Positions 45,509 to 54,809 of a stretch of DNA of 64,000 bases are shown piece after piece (within the stretch, counting starts at the first letter, position 1; the number at the start of each line of letters is the position of its first letter). A program made the translations under genes and the position numbers. Source of the stretch: an uncultured Lachnospira sp. (lineage in GTDB: Bacteria; Bacillota; Clostridia; Lachnospirales; Lachnospiraceae); the NCBI GenBank assembly GCA_910589305.1, contig CAJUTV010000008.1, positions 114,434-178,433 of the forward strand, written 5' to 3'. The notes beneath the pieces are model-generated. The model worked only from the letters and a program-made list of their open reading frames with translations. It was not told where the DNA came from and made no database searches.

Positions 45509-45976
45509 CTATAATCCTCTTTCTTTTTCAAGCAGTTTATCTAATTCTGCACACAATCGAGTTTTTAACTCTTCCAACTCTTCGGACGCTGGCAAAAATT
45601 CATCCGCTAACAATTCCTGCCCTAATTTCCAGACAGGTCCTCCTGTTTCAACATCCCCTTTTGTTCTAGGAAAAAGATGCCAGTGCATATGAACACCGCT
45701 GCCTGCGCCTAACAGTTCATAATTCAGCTTATCTGGCTTAAAAGCATTGTAAACAGCCTCTGCCACAATTGCCATTTCATGAAGAAATTTATCTCTAAAA
45801 TCAGGTTCCAAAAAATGTAATTCTGTTGCATGTTGCTTACAAAGAAACAAGGAATAACCTTTAATGCGCTGATGGTCTCCAATTACAACATATCCAGTAT
45901 TCAATTCTTTAACAAAATACGGATTCTTACTCTTTTTAATCCAATCAATTCTCTCACAAACCATACAATATTCCAT
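45509..45976 (-). CDS. HIT-family protein
   Basis: A 155-residue protein with the histidine triad GVHMHWHLFPR and an N-terminal CMVC pair that may bind zinc. HIT proteins hydrolyse or transfer nucleotidyl groups, such as Ap4A or AMP-lysine; the exact substrate is unknown. ATG at 45976 follows GGAGG by 8 bases, so the eight residues before it in the longer frame are left out. Confidence 0.85.
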   Translation of the reverse strand: MEYCMVCERIDWIKKSKNPYFVKELNTGYVVIGDHQRIKGYSLFLCKQHATELHFLEPDFRDKFLHEMAIVAEAVYNAFKPDKLNYELLGAGSGVHMHWHLFPRTKGDVETGGPVWKLGQELLADEFLPASEELEELKTRLCAELDKLLEKERGL

Positions 45977-46106
45977 AAAAACTGCCTCCGTTCGTTCCAT
46001 TCAATACTTTGATTATATCATTCCTATTTTTAATTATCTACTGCTTTATTATCAGTATTATAAAAGCTTGCACAATCATCTACTTTTAAAACACTATGTT
46101 TAATTC

Positions 46107-46769
46107 TTAATTTAAACTCTTTTTGTAAATATAATACGTGTAATAAACACTAATAATTGTAACAACAGCAAGTATTCCCATTACCCATAAAAAACAAGTC
46201 ATTCCTTTTGTCAAACAAGAAACTGCAAAAATAAAAACACCTGCTACCATAAATAAAATGCCGCCAAATCGCTGACTTTTTTTCCAAGTCCATTCATTTT
46301 TCATGCTCCAAGTTGTTCTTACTCCTAATATTGAATTTAAGCGCGCTTTTGGCATAATATTTCCTATAATCATCATCAATAATCCAAGTATTCCACATGT
46401 AATTTGATTAATATCAACAGCAGCTAAAGAAAGATTTTCAATTTTAGTAAAATCCGTATACAAAGAATATCCTGTAAGTGCATTAAAAAGAATAAGGCAT
46501 CCAATACCTGTAATCAGACAAATGTTTTCATTATTTTTTCCATCTTCTTCTTTTTTTGCACAGTATCTTGCCACACCCAGCATAAAAAAGCCAAAAAATA
46601 TTGTAAATACAGGAAAAATAAGTGATTCATATTTGCTTCCCCACCGAGTAATTTCACCATGAAAATTGTAATGTGCTGGTATTGTATCTGGCAAAAATGG
46701 CAATGCAATAAAAACTGCTGCTAATGGCAAATACATAAAAATATATAATATAATTTTTTTTGTTTTCAT
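46107..46769 (-). CDS. sdpI: SdpI-family immunity/membrane protein
   Basis: A 220-residue protein with about six membrane segments. PDTIPAHYNFHGEITRWGSK near residue 28 is the DUF1648 signature, and SILGVRTTWSMKNEWTWKKS the SdpI C-terminal signature. In Bacillus, SdpI protects against the SdpC cannibalism toxin and binds the SdpR repressor. The gene follows an ArsR-type gene, the standard sdpRI order; no sdpABC toxin genes are in the window. GGAGG precedes ATG. Confidence 0.88.
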   Translation of the reverse strand: MKTKKIILYIFMYLPLAAVFIALPFLPDTIPAHYNFHGEITRWGSKYESLIFPVFTIFFGFFMLGVARYCAKKEEDGKNNENICLITGIGCLILFNALTGYSLYTDFTKIENLSLAAVDINQITCGILGLLMMIIGNIMPKARLNSILGVRTTWSMKNEWTWKKSQRFGGILFMVAGVFIFAVSCLTKGMTCFLWVMGILAVVTIISVYYTYYIYKKSLN

Positions 46770-46826
46770 ATTTAACCTCCATACCTAACTAATTGTTAGA
46801 AATTGTTAATCGTCTTATTATTGTTT

Positions 46827-47096
46827 TTAATTTTGGTCTTTCCGCAAATTGTCTATCCATAATATCGTTTCATCAAGAATGGATAAATTCAACTCATAAT
46901 ATATAAAGTTTTTATAACGCGTCTCATAAATCAAATCCGCTTTTTTTAGTTTTGATAAATGATAGGATAATGCTTGCGGCGTCATATCTAATTCAATAAC
47001 CAAATCACCTGAACTAATTTTTCCCTCCTTCAATTTTAATAAAATATTTCTACGAGTTTTATCTGCCAACGCTGCCAAAATTTCACTTATTGCCAA
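46827..47096 (-). CDS. sdpR: SdpR-like ArsR-family repressor
   Basis: An 89-residue winged-helix protein (LAALADKTRRNILLKLKEGK, ISSGDLVIELDMTPQALSYH, LSKLKKADLIYETR) without the metal-binding Cys motif of ArsR/SmtB. It starts TTG, with GGAG 9 bases upstream. By homology it represses its own operon until SdpI sequesters it at the membrane. A promoter and palindrome lie upstream. Confidence 0.85.
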   Translation of the reverse strand: MAISEILAALADKTRRNILLKLKEGKISSGDLVIELDMTPQALSYHLSKLKKADLIYETRYKNFIYYELNLSILDETILWIDNLRKDQN

Positions 47097-47140
47097 TCTC
47101 TCACACTCCTTTGTAAGTATTTCAAATTTTCTTTAAATAA

Positions 47141-47196
47141 ATTATACTATTCTGCATTTTTAAAATCAATATCTATTTAAAAAAGATTTTAAATAG
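47141..47196 (-). promoter_or_regulatory. Promoter and palindromic operator of sdpRI
   Basis: On the minus strand TTGATT (47164-47169) and TATAAT (47141-47146) are 17 bases apart. Just upstream of the -35 box, CTATTTAAAA and TTTTAAATAG (47173-47196) form a perfect 10-4-10 palindrome, a likely SdpR site. Confidence 0.6.
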
Positions 47197-47326
47197 AAAA
47201 TTATTCTCTAATATATATTTTTTAATCTCTTTAAAATATACAATTATATATAAAAAAAGTTTAAAGAATTTATAACTATTATAGAAAAATAATGATTTCA
47301 ATATATATTGTCCCTATAAACTATAA

Positions 47327-47355
47327 TTGATTTTTACACGTATCTATGATATAAT
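47327..47355 (+). promoter_or_regulatory. Sigma-A type promoter of the flavin-binding protein gene
   Basis: TTGATT and TATAAT are separated by 17 bases and lie about 46 bases before the ATG at 47402. Confidence 0.6.
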
Positions 47356-47401
47356 TTTTATCAAATAAAACAGCAAAATAAATAAAGGATAAAAAACAGA
47401 T

Positions 47402-47896
47402 ATGAGACGCGCTGATAGAGAAATTCAAAGTATAAAAGATATTATTCAAGTGATGGAAAAATGCGATGTGTGTCGTTTAGCTTTAAATGATAATGATTAT
47501 CCATACATTCTGCCACTTAATTTTGGTATGCAGACAGAAAATGAACAAATTATTTTATATTTTCATGGAGCCAATGAAGGAAAAAAATATGAATTGATTG
47601 CAAAAGACAATCGCGCCAGTTTTGAAATGGATTGTTCACACAACTTCGTTACTAGCATGTCAAACGAAAGCTGCTCTTGCACAATGGAATATGAAAGTGT
47701 CATTGGACATGGTCGGATTGAAATTGTCCCTGATAATGAAAAATATCAAGCCTTCCATTTATTAATGAAACATTATCATCAAGAAGACGGTTCCTTTAAT
47801 CCATCTATAATTTCATGCACTACTGTGCTAAAGCTTATTGTAGAACAAATCAGCGGAAAAACTCATATAAAAAAACAAAAGAACAAAAATTTATGA
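47402..47896 (+). CDS. Pyridoxamine 5'-phosphate oxidase-like (NimA-type) flavoprotein
   Basis: A 164-residue split-barrel protein: MRRADREI at the start and VCRLALNDNDYPYILPLNFG then ILYFHGANEGKKYELI, the family pattern of 5-nitroimidazole-resistance-like FMN proteins. These bind FMN or related cofactors; the reaction is unknown, and nitroimidazole resistance should not be assumed. AAAGGA lies 10 bases before the ATG. It is monocistronic. Confidence 0.85.
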   Translation: MRRADREIQSIKDIIQVMEKCDVCRLALNDNDYPYILPLNFGMQTENEQIILYFHGANEGKKYELIAKDNRASFEMDCSHNFVTSMSNESCSCTMEYESVIGHGRIEIVPDNEKYQAFHLLMKHYHQEDGSFNPSIISCTTVLKLIVEQISGKTHIKKQKNKNL

Positions 47897-48074
47897 TTTA
47901 TTGGATTGACTTTTTATTATTCTTTGATATAATGGTATTCGTTTGGAAAAAAAATTACAAACGTACTGTTAAATTATCTTTTTCCATATAAAAAAAGAGT
48001 TGTAAACAACTCTCAAAAATTTATTTTTGTGATTGAATTTATCTAAGGATGCAATTTCCTAATAAGGAAATCAT

Positions 48075-48105
48075 AAGCGTAAATCCAAATTATGGATTTG
48101 CGCTT
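48075..48105 (+). terminator. Strong hairpin just before tRNA-Arg
   Basis: AAGCGTAAATCC pairs with GGATTTGCGCTT (one G-T pair) and is followed by CTTTATATTT. It could end transcripts from 47402 or be part of the tRNA precursor. Confidence 0.5.
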
Positions 48106-48116
48106 CTTTATATTTC

Positions 48117-48189
48117 GTGCATGTAGCTCAGTGGACAGAGCGTTTGCCTCCGGAGCAAAAAGTCGTGGGTTCAACTCCCATCATGCACA
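48117..48189 (+). tRNA. tRNA-Arg (anticodon CCG)
   Basis: A full cloverleaf: acceptor GTGCATG/CATGCAC with discriminator A, D arm GCTC...GAGC, anticodon stem TTTGC/GCAAA with loop CTCCGGA (anticodon CCG, reading CGG), and T arm GTGGG TTCAACT CCCAT with the conserved TTC. CCA is not encoded. It is a lone tRNA gene, with no integrated element at its 3' end in this window. Confidence 0.93.
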
Positions 48190-48373
48190 TTTATGTCAAC
48201 ATTATTTATAAAAATAATGGTCTTTTACAACTTTTTATGTATGTCAAATAAAACTGCCTGAGAGTCAAATACCTTCCATGAATAAAAAAATATATAAAAC
48301 ATGTTGGTATTATGACCCTCACGACATATTGACTTATAAATAGTCAAAATAGTTATTTTTAATGTAATGTTTA

Positions 48374-49285
48374 TTAAGCGTGCATAATAATTTCTCCATC
48401 TTTTCTTACATATTCATAAATATTATCTGATAAAACCTCATCTGCTGAAACACCTTCAATATTGACTTCTCGAACCATTTTCTTTAGCACATCTTTATCA
48501 AATCCTTTTGTCTTTGGCAAAAGAATTACCTCATGTACAGAAGATGGCAATATATAGACATCCGAATTAATAGAATCTGCAAAATGCTCTAGCACACCAT
48601 CATAAAAAATGCAGGAAGCACCACTAATTCTTGTTTTATTTGTCATCACATACATTTCATAGTCTCGATTAAAAACATTAATATAATTGTCTGCTGAATC
48701 ACCTTGACATTGTTTTGCAAATTCATTTAACAGTGAGCTCATCGGCTTTATAACACAATCAAACAATTCTGGTGTATTATTTACCGCAGCTAAATACAAA
48801 TCTTCCTCTGTTATTTTCCATGTTATAAGATGTTCATTATGTACCATCGCTGAAGCACTGATATTATCCCAATGTTCAATAATAAAATAATAAACCACTG
48901 CTAAATCAAGTACTCTTCTATGAGGCACATCCGTTAAAAGTTTTTGATTTTTTTCATAATTTATCACCTTATATATAATCTTATCTTTTATATTTCTATA
49001 ATCTTCAAAAAATTCCGTATTGATATCTATATTACTCTTATTTTCTACATGGGTATTATAAATTTCATCACATATTGTCTCAATACTACATCCATTTACA
49101 TAATCTTTATAATAGCTGTTTACATAGATTGTAGGTGCAACTTTGCTGCCTTCTTCCATTATTACAATGCCATCTAATTCTTTACCATTATTTTTAATAA
49201 TATGGTTTATTGTAATACTATCCTTTTTATCAGCGAGTTTTGCCACCCCCTCCTTTACATTATTTAAAAAATCATAATAATTCAT
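48374..49285 (-). CDS. DUF5688-family protein
   Basis: A 303-residue protein with the DUF5688 pattern common in Lachnospiraceae: MNYYDFLNNVKEGVAKLADK, ITINHIIKNNGKELDGIVIM, APTIYVNSYYKDYVNG, DVPHRRVLDLAVVYYFIIEH and ILPSSVHEVILLPKTKG. The role is unknown. ATG at 49285 has GGGGA 8 bases upstream. The longer frame up to 49384 is an artefact of a family B element whose translation gives a false signal-peptide-like start. Confidence 0.8.
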   Translation of the reverse strand: MNYYDFLNNVKEGVAKLADKKDSITINHIIKNNGKELDGIVIMEEGSKVAPTIYVNSYYKDYVNGCSIETICDEIYNTHVENKSNIDINTEFFEDYRNIKDKIIYKVINYEKNQKLLTDVPHRRVLDLAVVYYFIIEHWDNISASAMVHNEHLITWKITEEDLYLAAVNNTPELFDCVIKPMSSLLNEFAKQCQGDSADNYINVFNRDYEMYVMTNKTRISGASCIFYDGVLEHFADSINSDVYILPSSVHEVILLPKTKGFDKDVLKKMVREVNIEGVSADEVLSDNIYEYVRKDGEIIMHA

Positions 49286-49292
49286 ATTTTTA

Positions 49293-49356
49293 TTCCCCAT
49301 TTCTGCGCTGCTTTTTACACATAATGAATTTGTGACAAGCAACGCACAGACACAAA
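49293..49356 (-). repeat. Family B leader element at the DUF5688 gene
   Basis: Minus strand TTTGTGTCTGTGCGTTGCTT...GTGTAAAAAGCAGCGCAGAAATGGGGA. It matches the copy at 56975-57051 and provides the ribosome binding site of the gene. Confidence 0.6.
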
Positions 49357-49908
49357 TCTCATAATTGAAAATCTTTATTTTCAATGTTATACCTCATTAA
49401 TTAATATTTTGTAGACCACTATTATGTGGAAATTGATTAAAATAGGAACATTAAACCATACTCTTATTTTGAAAATATCTATTTAAAAAATGACACTCAA
49501 CATAATTTGATGGTATAGATGAGTATATCGTTGTGATATGCCCATATTGGATACAGCGTAAAATATCTGTAAAGTATTCATAGATTGCATAATGCACAGC
49601 AACATGATAGCATATTTTATGCTAATGACATTCGTCAATATGCTCCAGTCACATACCAAACTTAAAATAGAACACAAGTCGATTATATGTACAAATAAAT
49701 TTGCAATTGCTATGAAAAAGAATTATAATTTTTAGTACTATAAATTATATATATCAATATTAAATCTTTAATATACAAAAAGTATATATCTTTGTTTTTA
49801 TTATGTCAATATACTAAATGTAAATTTTTTATTCTATTTTGGAAATTGTGTTTATTTTATTAAAGAAAAATGATATACTCTTTTTAAAGAATATAAGGAG
49901 ATATAAAA
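49357..49908. other. AT-rich intergenic region upstream of the MocR gene
   Basis: No gene is supportable; a leftward frame at 49483-49677 has no start site. Several TATATC and AAGTATATATC-like tracts and a TATACT box about 38 bases before the MocR ATG suggest its promoter and control region. Confidence 0.4.
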
Positions 49909-51522
49909 ATGCTTACGTATTCATTTGAAAATATAGGTTCTCAACATTTATATGAATATCTCTATCACTGTATTAAAACGGATATTATAAACGGCGTGAT
50001 TTCGTCAGGTGAAAAACTGCCTTCCAAAAGGTCTTTTGCTAAAAATCTTGGAATTAGTACCATCACTGTTGAAAATGCCTATGAACAATTAATTGCAGAA
50101 GGATATATTTATTCTGTTGCCAAAAAAGGATATTATGTAGCAGATATAACCATTATTGAAACTTTACACCCACTTCAATCTTTAAATACCGTTTCAAATG
50201 ACACTAAATATTACAATGCATCTGCTAATCAAGATAACTTTATATCAAACAACAACTATTCTGCTACACAAAATAACTTGACATCTAGCAATAACTATCC
50301 TGCTGCTCAAAATAACTTAATTTCTAACAACAACTATCCTGCTACACAAAATACCATTATGCCAAATAATACAGCTTTTGCTACACAAGCTAACTTTCTT
50401 TCAAGCAATGATACTTATCAATCTTATAAGATTGATTTAACTTCCAACAAAACACCTGCTGCCATGTTTCCATTTTATACTTGGTCAAAATACCTTCGTG
50501 AGGTGATAACAAACCAAAGTGATGCCTTGTTACAAGCTTGTCCTTCTGGCGGAATTTATGATTTACGATGTGCAATCAGCCACCATTTAAGAGATTTTCG
50601 AGGAATGACTGTCAATCCAGAACAAATTATTATCGGTGCTGGAACGGAATATCTTTATGGACTTATTATACAGCTTTTAGGACGAAATTACACTTTTGCT
50701 ATGGAAGAACCCTGTTATAGCAAAATAAGAAAAATCTATAAAAGCAATGACGTTGTATGTAAATCCATTATTATGGATGAACAAGGTGTTGATATCCATG
50801 CTCTTTATAAAAGTAATGCCAATATTATACATATATCCCCATCGCACCATTTTCCAACAGGCATTGTTACGAGTATTAAAAGACGTTATGAACTTTTATC
50901 TTGGGCAATGAATAATAAAGACCGCTATATCATTGAAGATGATTACGACAGCGAATTTCGCCTATCTGGAAAACCCATTCCTTCACTGCAAAGTATTGAT
51001 AAAACAGGGCATGTTATTTATATCAACACTTTTACAAAATCATTGACGCCAACAATACGAATCAGTTATATGATTTTACCAAATAATCTTTTACATCTTT
51101 TTAACAAAAAATTAGGTTTTTATTCCTGCACTGTATCAAATTTTGAACAGTACACATTGGCTCGTTTTATAGAGACTGGACATTTTGAAAAACATATAAA
51201 CCGAATGAGACTTTATTATAGAAAACAGCGAAATCAATTTATTGACGCATTAGAACATAGTCCTATAGCGGATAAAATAACGATTGACAAAGCCGATTCA
51301 GGGATTCATTTTCTAATGAAAATAGATACCAATTTATCGGATAAACAACTGATAGAACGCGCTTATCAAAATGGCTTAAAATTCTCTTGTCTCTCAGATT
51401 ATTACGAAAATTCCATCTATGCAAAAAACGGAATAATTGTTATCAATTACTCCGCTTTAAGCTCTGAAAATATAAATACAACTGTAAAATTATTATGTAA
51501 GACTATTCTTCATTCATTTTAA
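49909..51522 (+). CDS. MocR-type GntR/aminotransferase regulator with expanded repeat linker
   Basis: A 537-residue fusion. Residues 1-80 are a GntR winged helix (SSGEKLPSKRSFAKNLGIST, NAYEQLIAEGYIYSVAKKGY). Residues about 175-537 are a class I aminotransferase-like domain with PLP Lys377 (NTFTKSLTPTIRISY) and IIEDDYDSEF. MocR proteins sense PLP or amino-acid adducts and often control vitamin B6 or GABA genes; no such gene adjoins. Residues 102-166, between the domains, are about five 13-residue repeats rich in N, Q and T (such as NNYPAAQNNLISN). It is convergent with copA, sharing four bases. Confidence 0.88.
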   Translation: MLTYSFENIGSQHLYEYLYHCIKTDIINGVISSGEKLPSKRSFAKNLGISTITVENAYEQLIAEGYIYSVAKKGYYVADITIIETLHPLQSLNTVSNDTKYYNASANQDNFISNNNYSATQNNLTSSNNYPAAQNNLISNNNYPATQNTIMPNNTAFATQANFLSSNDTYQSYKIDLTSNKTPAAMFPFYTWSKYLREVITNQSDALLQACPSGGIYDLRCAISHHLRDFRGMTVNPEQIIIGAGTEYLYGLIIQLLGRNYTFAMEEPCYSKIRKIYKSNDVVCKSIIMDEQGVDIHALYKSNANIIHISPSHHFPTGIVTSIKRRYELLSWAMNNKDRYIIEDDYDSEFRLSGKPIPSLQSIDKTGHVIYINTFTKSLTPTIRISYMILPNNLLHLFNKKLGFYSCTVSNFEQYTLARFIETGHFEKHINRMRLYYRKQRNQFIDALEHSPIADKITIDKADSGIHFLMKIDTNLSDKQLIERAYQNGLKFSCLSDYYENSIYAKNGIIVINYSALSSENINTTVKLLCKTILHSF

Positions 51523-51728
51523 ACAATATCGACAACGGTATAATCTTGTTCTTCAATTGCATTTTTTATTATATCATTGTCGATATCTGCATTTAACAAA
51601 ACAACGGCTTTTCCATCAACATGGCTTACCTTTGCTTCATTAACCTGAGCCAATTTTTCAAGCACTTTTTTCACTCTTGCCTCACAGTGTTCACACATCA
51701 TTCCTTTAATTGTAATTGTTTTTTCCAT
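51519..51728 (-). CDS. copZ: Possible separately translated CopZ copper chaperone within copA
   Basis: The last 69 codons of copA form a complete CopZ-type domain beginning MEKTITIKGMMCEHC. Its ATG (51728) has a consensus AAAGGAGG 6 bases upstream, in frame within copA. This suggests internal initiation giving a free chaperone as well as the fused form. Alternatively it is a recent copA-copZ fusion whose ribosome site is a relic. Confidence 0.55.
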   Translation of the reverse strand: MEKTITIKGMMCEHCEARVKKVLEKLAQVNEAKVSHVDGKAVVLLNADIDNDIIKNAIEEQDYTVVDIV

Positions 51729-54191
51729 AATAACCTCCTTTTTATTAAACATATCGTCCATTTGCGAACCATGTTGTTCCTTGTTTTCTACAAAATATAA
51801 TTCACCCATTGTTCTATTATTTTCTGACAATAGATTTTCTATCTCAATAAAATCATGCTCTTTAACCTCTATTGAGTCTGATGATACTTCATGTTGCACC
51901 TTATAAAAGGACTTAAAAAAATTAAGACGCAGTGCATTCGTCACAACACAAAAACTGGATAAGCTCATGGCTGCTGCACCAAACATAGGATTGAGTTCCC
52001 AGCCAAATACTGGAATCCAGAGCCCTGCCGCAAGCGGTATTCCAATAACATTATAGAAAAATGCCCAAAATAAATTTTCATGGATATTTCTTAATGTCGC
52101 CTTACTTAATTTAATTGCAGTAACAACATCGGTCAACCTGCTTTTCATTAATATTACATCAGCGGCATCAATGGCAACGTCCGCTCCAGCACCAATCGCA
52201 ATCCCCATATCAGCCTGAATCAATGCAGGTGCATCGTTAATTCCATCCCCCACCATTGCCACTTTACCACGTTTTTTTAAATCCTTTACTGCATTTTCCT
52301 TTCCATCTGGAAGTACCCCTGCTATTACCTTATCTACACCAACCTGTCTGCCAATAGCATTTGCTGTCTTTTCATTATCACCCGTTAACATCACCACTTC
52401 AATTCCCATATTTTTTAAAGCTTCTACTGCCTGCGGACTTTCCTGTTTCATAACATCCGCAACTGCAATCATTCCTAAAAATTTTTTATCATAGGCAAAA
52501 TATAATGGTGTCTTTCCATTTTGTGCTAATATATCAGCGTGATTTTTTACTTTTTCTGAAATGTCAACATATTTACTGACAAATAAAAAATTGCCTCCAA
52601 CCAGTTGCTTTCCCTTATACATAGCCTGTAGACCATTTCCAGCAACCGCCTGAAAATCTTGCACTTCCTCCAATGAAATATTTTTTGTATTGCCATACTC
52701 CACAATTGCTTTTGACAATGGATGCTCACTTTTTTGCTCTAATAAATACGCCATTTTAAGCAACATCGCTCGGCTTTCTTGTTCTTCTTTTTTTGTGCAA
52801 TATGGAATGATATCTGTAACTTTGGGCTCTCCTTTTGTAATTGTGCCCGTCTTATCTAAGACTACAACGCCAACTTTTCCTGTTTCTTCTAACGAGACAG
52901 CCGTCTTAAACAAAATTCCATTTCTTGCTCCAACACCATTGCCAACCATAACAGCCACAGGTGTCGCAAGTCCTAAAGCACAAGGACAGCTTATCACTAA
53001 AACAGATATTCCTCTTGCCAGCGCATACCCAAAAGCAGCACCTGATATAAGCCATGCTAAAATAGTGACTATTGCTATAACAATAACGGTTGGCACAAAG
53101 AGTCCTGACACTTTATCTGCCACCTTAGCAATAGGCGCCTTTGTCGCTGTCGCATTGCTTACCATCTGTATAATCTGAGCAAGTGTCGTATCTTTGCCAA
53201 CATTGACAGCATGACAGCGAATAAAACCAGATTGATTGATTGTTCCCGCATAAACTCGGTCTCCTTTTTGCTTATCCACAGGTATACTTTCCCCTGTAAG
53301 TGCTGACTCATTAACGGCGCTTATACCATCTATCACAACACCATCAACAGGAATATTTCCTCCCGGTTTTACAATAAATTCATCTCCTGCAAACACTTCG
53401 CTTACAGAAACTGTAACTTCCTGTCCATCTCTTATAACAACGGCTGTTTTAGGCGCCAATTTCATCAAACTTTTTAAGGCATCCGTTGTTCTTCCTTTTG
53501 ATTTTGCTTCCAGCATTTTTCCAACCGTAATCAATGTTAAAATCATGGCAGCAGACTCAAAATAAAATTCGTGCATATATTCCATTACAAGGGTTGTATT
53601 GCCTTTTACCTGCGCATCCGTCATCATAAATAATGCAAATGTACTATATATAAAGGCTGCACCCGCACCTAAAGCAACCAATGTATCCATGTTGGGCGCT
53701 CGGTGAATCAGCCCTTTAAAACCGCTTACAAAAAATTTTTGATTGATAATCATAATTATAATGGTAAGTAGCATCTGCAACAATCCCATCGCAATATGAT
53801 TTTGTGCTAAAAAGGATGGTACAGACCAATTCCACATCATATGCCCCATAGAAAAATACATCAATATAAGTAAAAAAAGAACTGAAAAAAGAAGTCTCTT
53901 TTTTAATTTTGGTGTTTCTTTATCCTGCAATGCTTCTTCTTGTGCAGTATAATCTATTAAAGAATCAGCATTCCTATTTTTTGTTGAATCTTCTGTCTTT
54001 ACAGATGCGCCATAACCAGCATCTTCTACTGCCTTAATGATATCTGAAGGTTTTGCACTTCCTTCCACTCCCATTGAATTGGTAAGAAGGTTTACTGAAC
54101 ATGCTGTCACGCCATCTACTTTATTTACCGCCTTTTCCACTCTGGCACTACATGCCGCACAACTCATGCCTGTTACTTGATATTGTTCCAT
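51519..54191 (-). CDS. copA: Copper-exporting P1B-ATPase with C-terminal CopZ-like domain
   Basis: An 890-residue P1B-1 ATPase: N-terminal heavy-metal domain (GMSCAACSARV), eight membrane helices, TGES actuator, copper site SCPCALGLATP, phosphorylation DKTGT, MVGDGINDAPAL, and MSLSS in the last helices. After a linker comes a second metal domain with GMMCEHCEARV at the extreme C terminus, an unusual position. It pumps Cu(I) out. GGAG precedes ATG. csoR is 175 bases upstream on the same strand. Confidence 0.94.
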   Translation of the reverse strand: MEQYQVTGMSCAACSARVEKAVNKVDGVTACSVNLLTNSMGVEGSAKPSDIIKAVEDAGYGASVKTEDSTKNRNADSLIDYTAQEEALQDKETPKLKKRLLFSVLFLLILMYFSMGHMMWNWSVPSFLAQNHIAMGLLQMLLTIIIMIINQKFFVSGFKGLIHRAPNMDTLVALGAGAAFIYSTFALFMMTDAQVKGNTTLVMEYMHEFYFESAAMILTLITVGKMLEAKSKGRTTDALKSLMKLAPKTAVVIRDGQEVTVSVSEVFAGDEFIVKPGGNIPVDGVVIDGISAVNESALTGESIPVDKQKGDRVYAGTINQSGFIRCHAVNVGKDTTLAQIIQMVSNATATKAPIAKVADKVSGLFVPTVIVIAIVTILAWLISGAAFGYALARGISVLVISCPCALGLATPVAVMVGNGVGARNGILFKTAVSLEETGKVGVVVLDKTGTITKGEPKVTDIIPYCTKKEEQESRAMLLKMAYLLEQKSEHPLSKAIVEYGNTKNISLEEVQDFQAVAGNGLQAMYKGKQLVGGNFLFVSKYVDISEKVKNHADILAQNGKTPLYFAYDKKFLGMIAVADVMKQESPQAVEALKNMGIEVVMLTGDNEKTANAIGRQVGVDKVIAGVLPDGKENAVKDLKKRGKVAMVGDGINDAPALIQADMGIAIGAGADVAIDAADVILMKSRLTDVVTAIKLSKATLRNIHENLFWAFFYNVIGIPLAAGLWIPVFGWELNPMFGAAAMSLSSFCVVTNALRLNFFKSFYKVQHEVSSDSIEVKEHDFIEIENLLSENNRTMGELYFVENKEQHGSQMDDMFNKKEVIMEKTITIKGMMCEHCEARVKKVLEKLAQVNEAKVSHVDGKAVVLLNADIDNDIIKNAIEEQDYTVVDIV

Positions 54192-54366
54192 ATTATCTCC
54201 ATTCTAAAGCGTAGTTTAGGAATTATACAATAGAAAAAACTGTTAAAGCAGTTGCAAAAGCAATTTCTATTGTTACACCCCCCATTTACGACACTTCAAC
54301 ACAAACAAATGACAAACTTATTTTTGAAAAATAAATATCTTAACATTATTTTTACCAAAAAAATCA

Positions 54367-54660
54367 TTACTTCATTAATTTTTTTAACACTTCTAAAAGT
54401 TCATCCATCGTTTCTTCGTTCCCTTCCTTGATATCATTCATTACGCATGTTTTTATATGATTTGCCAACAATTCTTTATTAAACCCACTAAGTGCTGCAC
54501 TGACAGCTGCCACTTGTGTTAAAATATCAATACAGTAAGCATCTTTTTCAACCATACCACGAATACCGCGAATCTGACCTTCTATTCTGTTAAGCCTGTT
54601 AATCAATGCTTTATACTCTTTTTCTGTTCTCTCTTTTTTTCTGTTACAGCATGAATCCAT
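54367..54660 (-). CDS. csoR: Copper-sensing repressor CsoR
   Basis: A 97-residue all-helical DUF156 protein. Its Cu(I) ligands fit the C-H-C pattern: Cys in DAYCIDILTQ, His and Cys in NHIKTCV. An extra MDSCCNRKK start is present. Cu(I) binding releases it from DNA. AAAGGAG precedes the ATG. It precedes copA and follows the unknown gene at 54810 on the same strand. Confidence 0.92.
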   Translation of the reverse strand: MDSCCNRKKERTEKEYKALINRLNRIEGQIRGIRGMVEKDAYCIDILTQVAAVSAALSGFNKELLANHIKTCVMNDIKEGNEETMDELLEVLKKLMK

Positions 54661-54809
54661 ACATTCTCCTTTTTTATTTATAATAAATATTTTATCTTTA
54701 TAATATATTATTTAAATATATAAAGCCTGATATATACCAACTATTTTTATATACAATCACAAAAATTACAGTAACTTGGCAATTTCATAAACTAAAATTT
54801 TTGAAAATG

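Noticed and set aside
48117..48189. tRNA-Arg as an integration site
   Set aside because: No integrase gene and no second copy of the tRNA 3' end was seen in the window.
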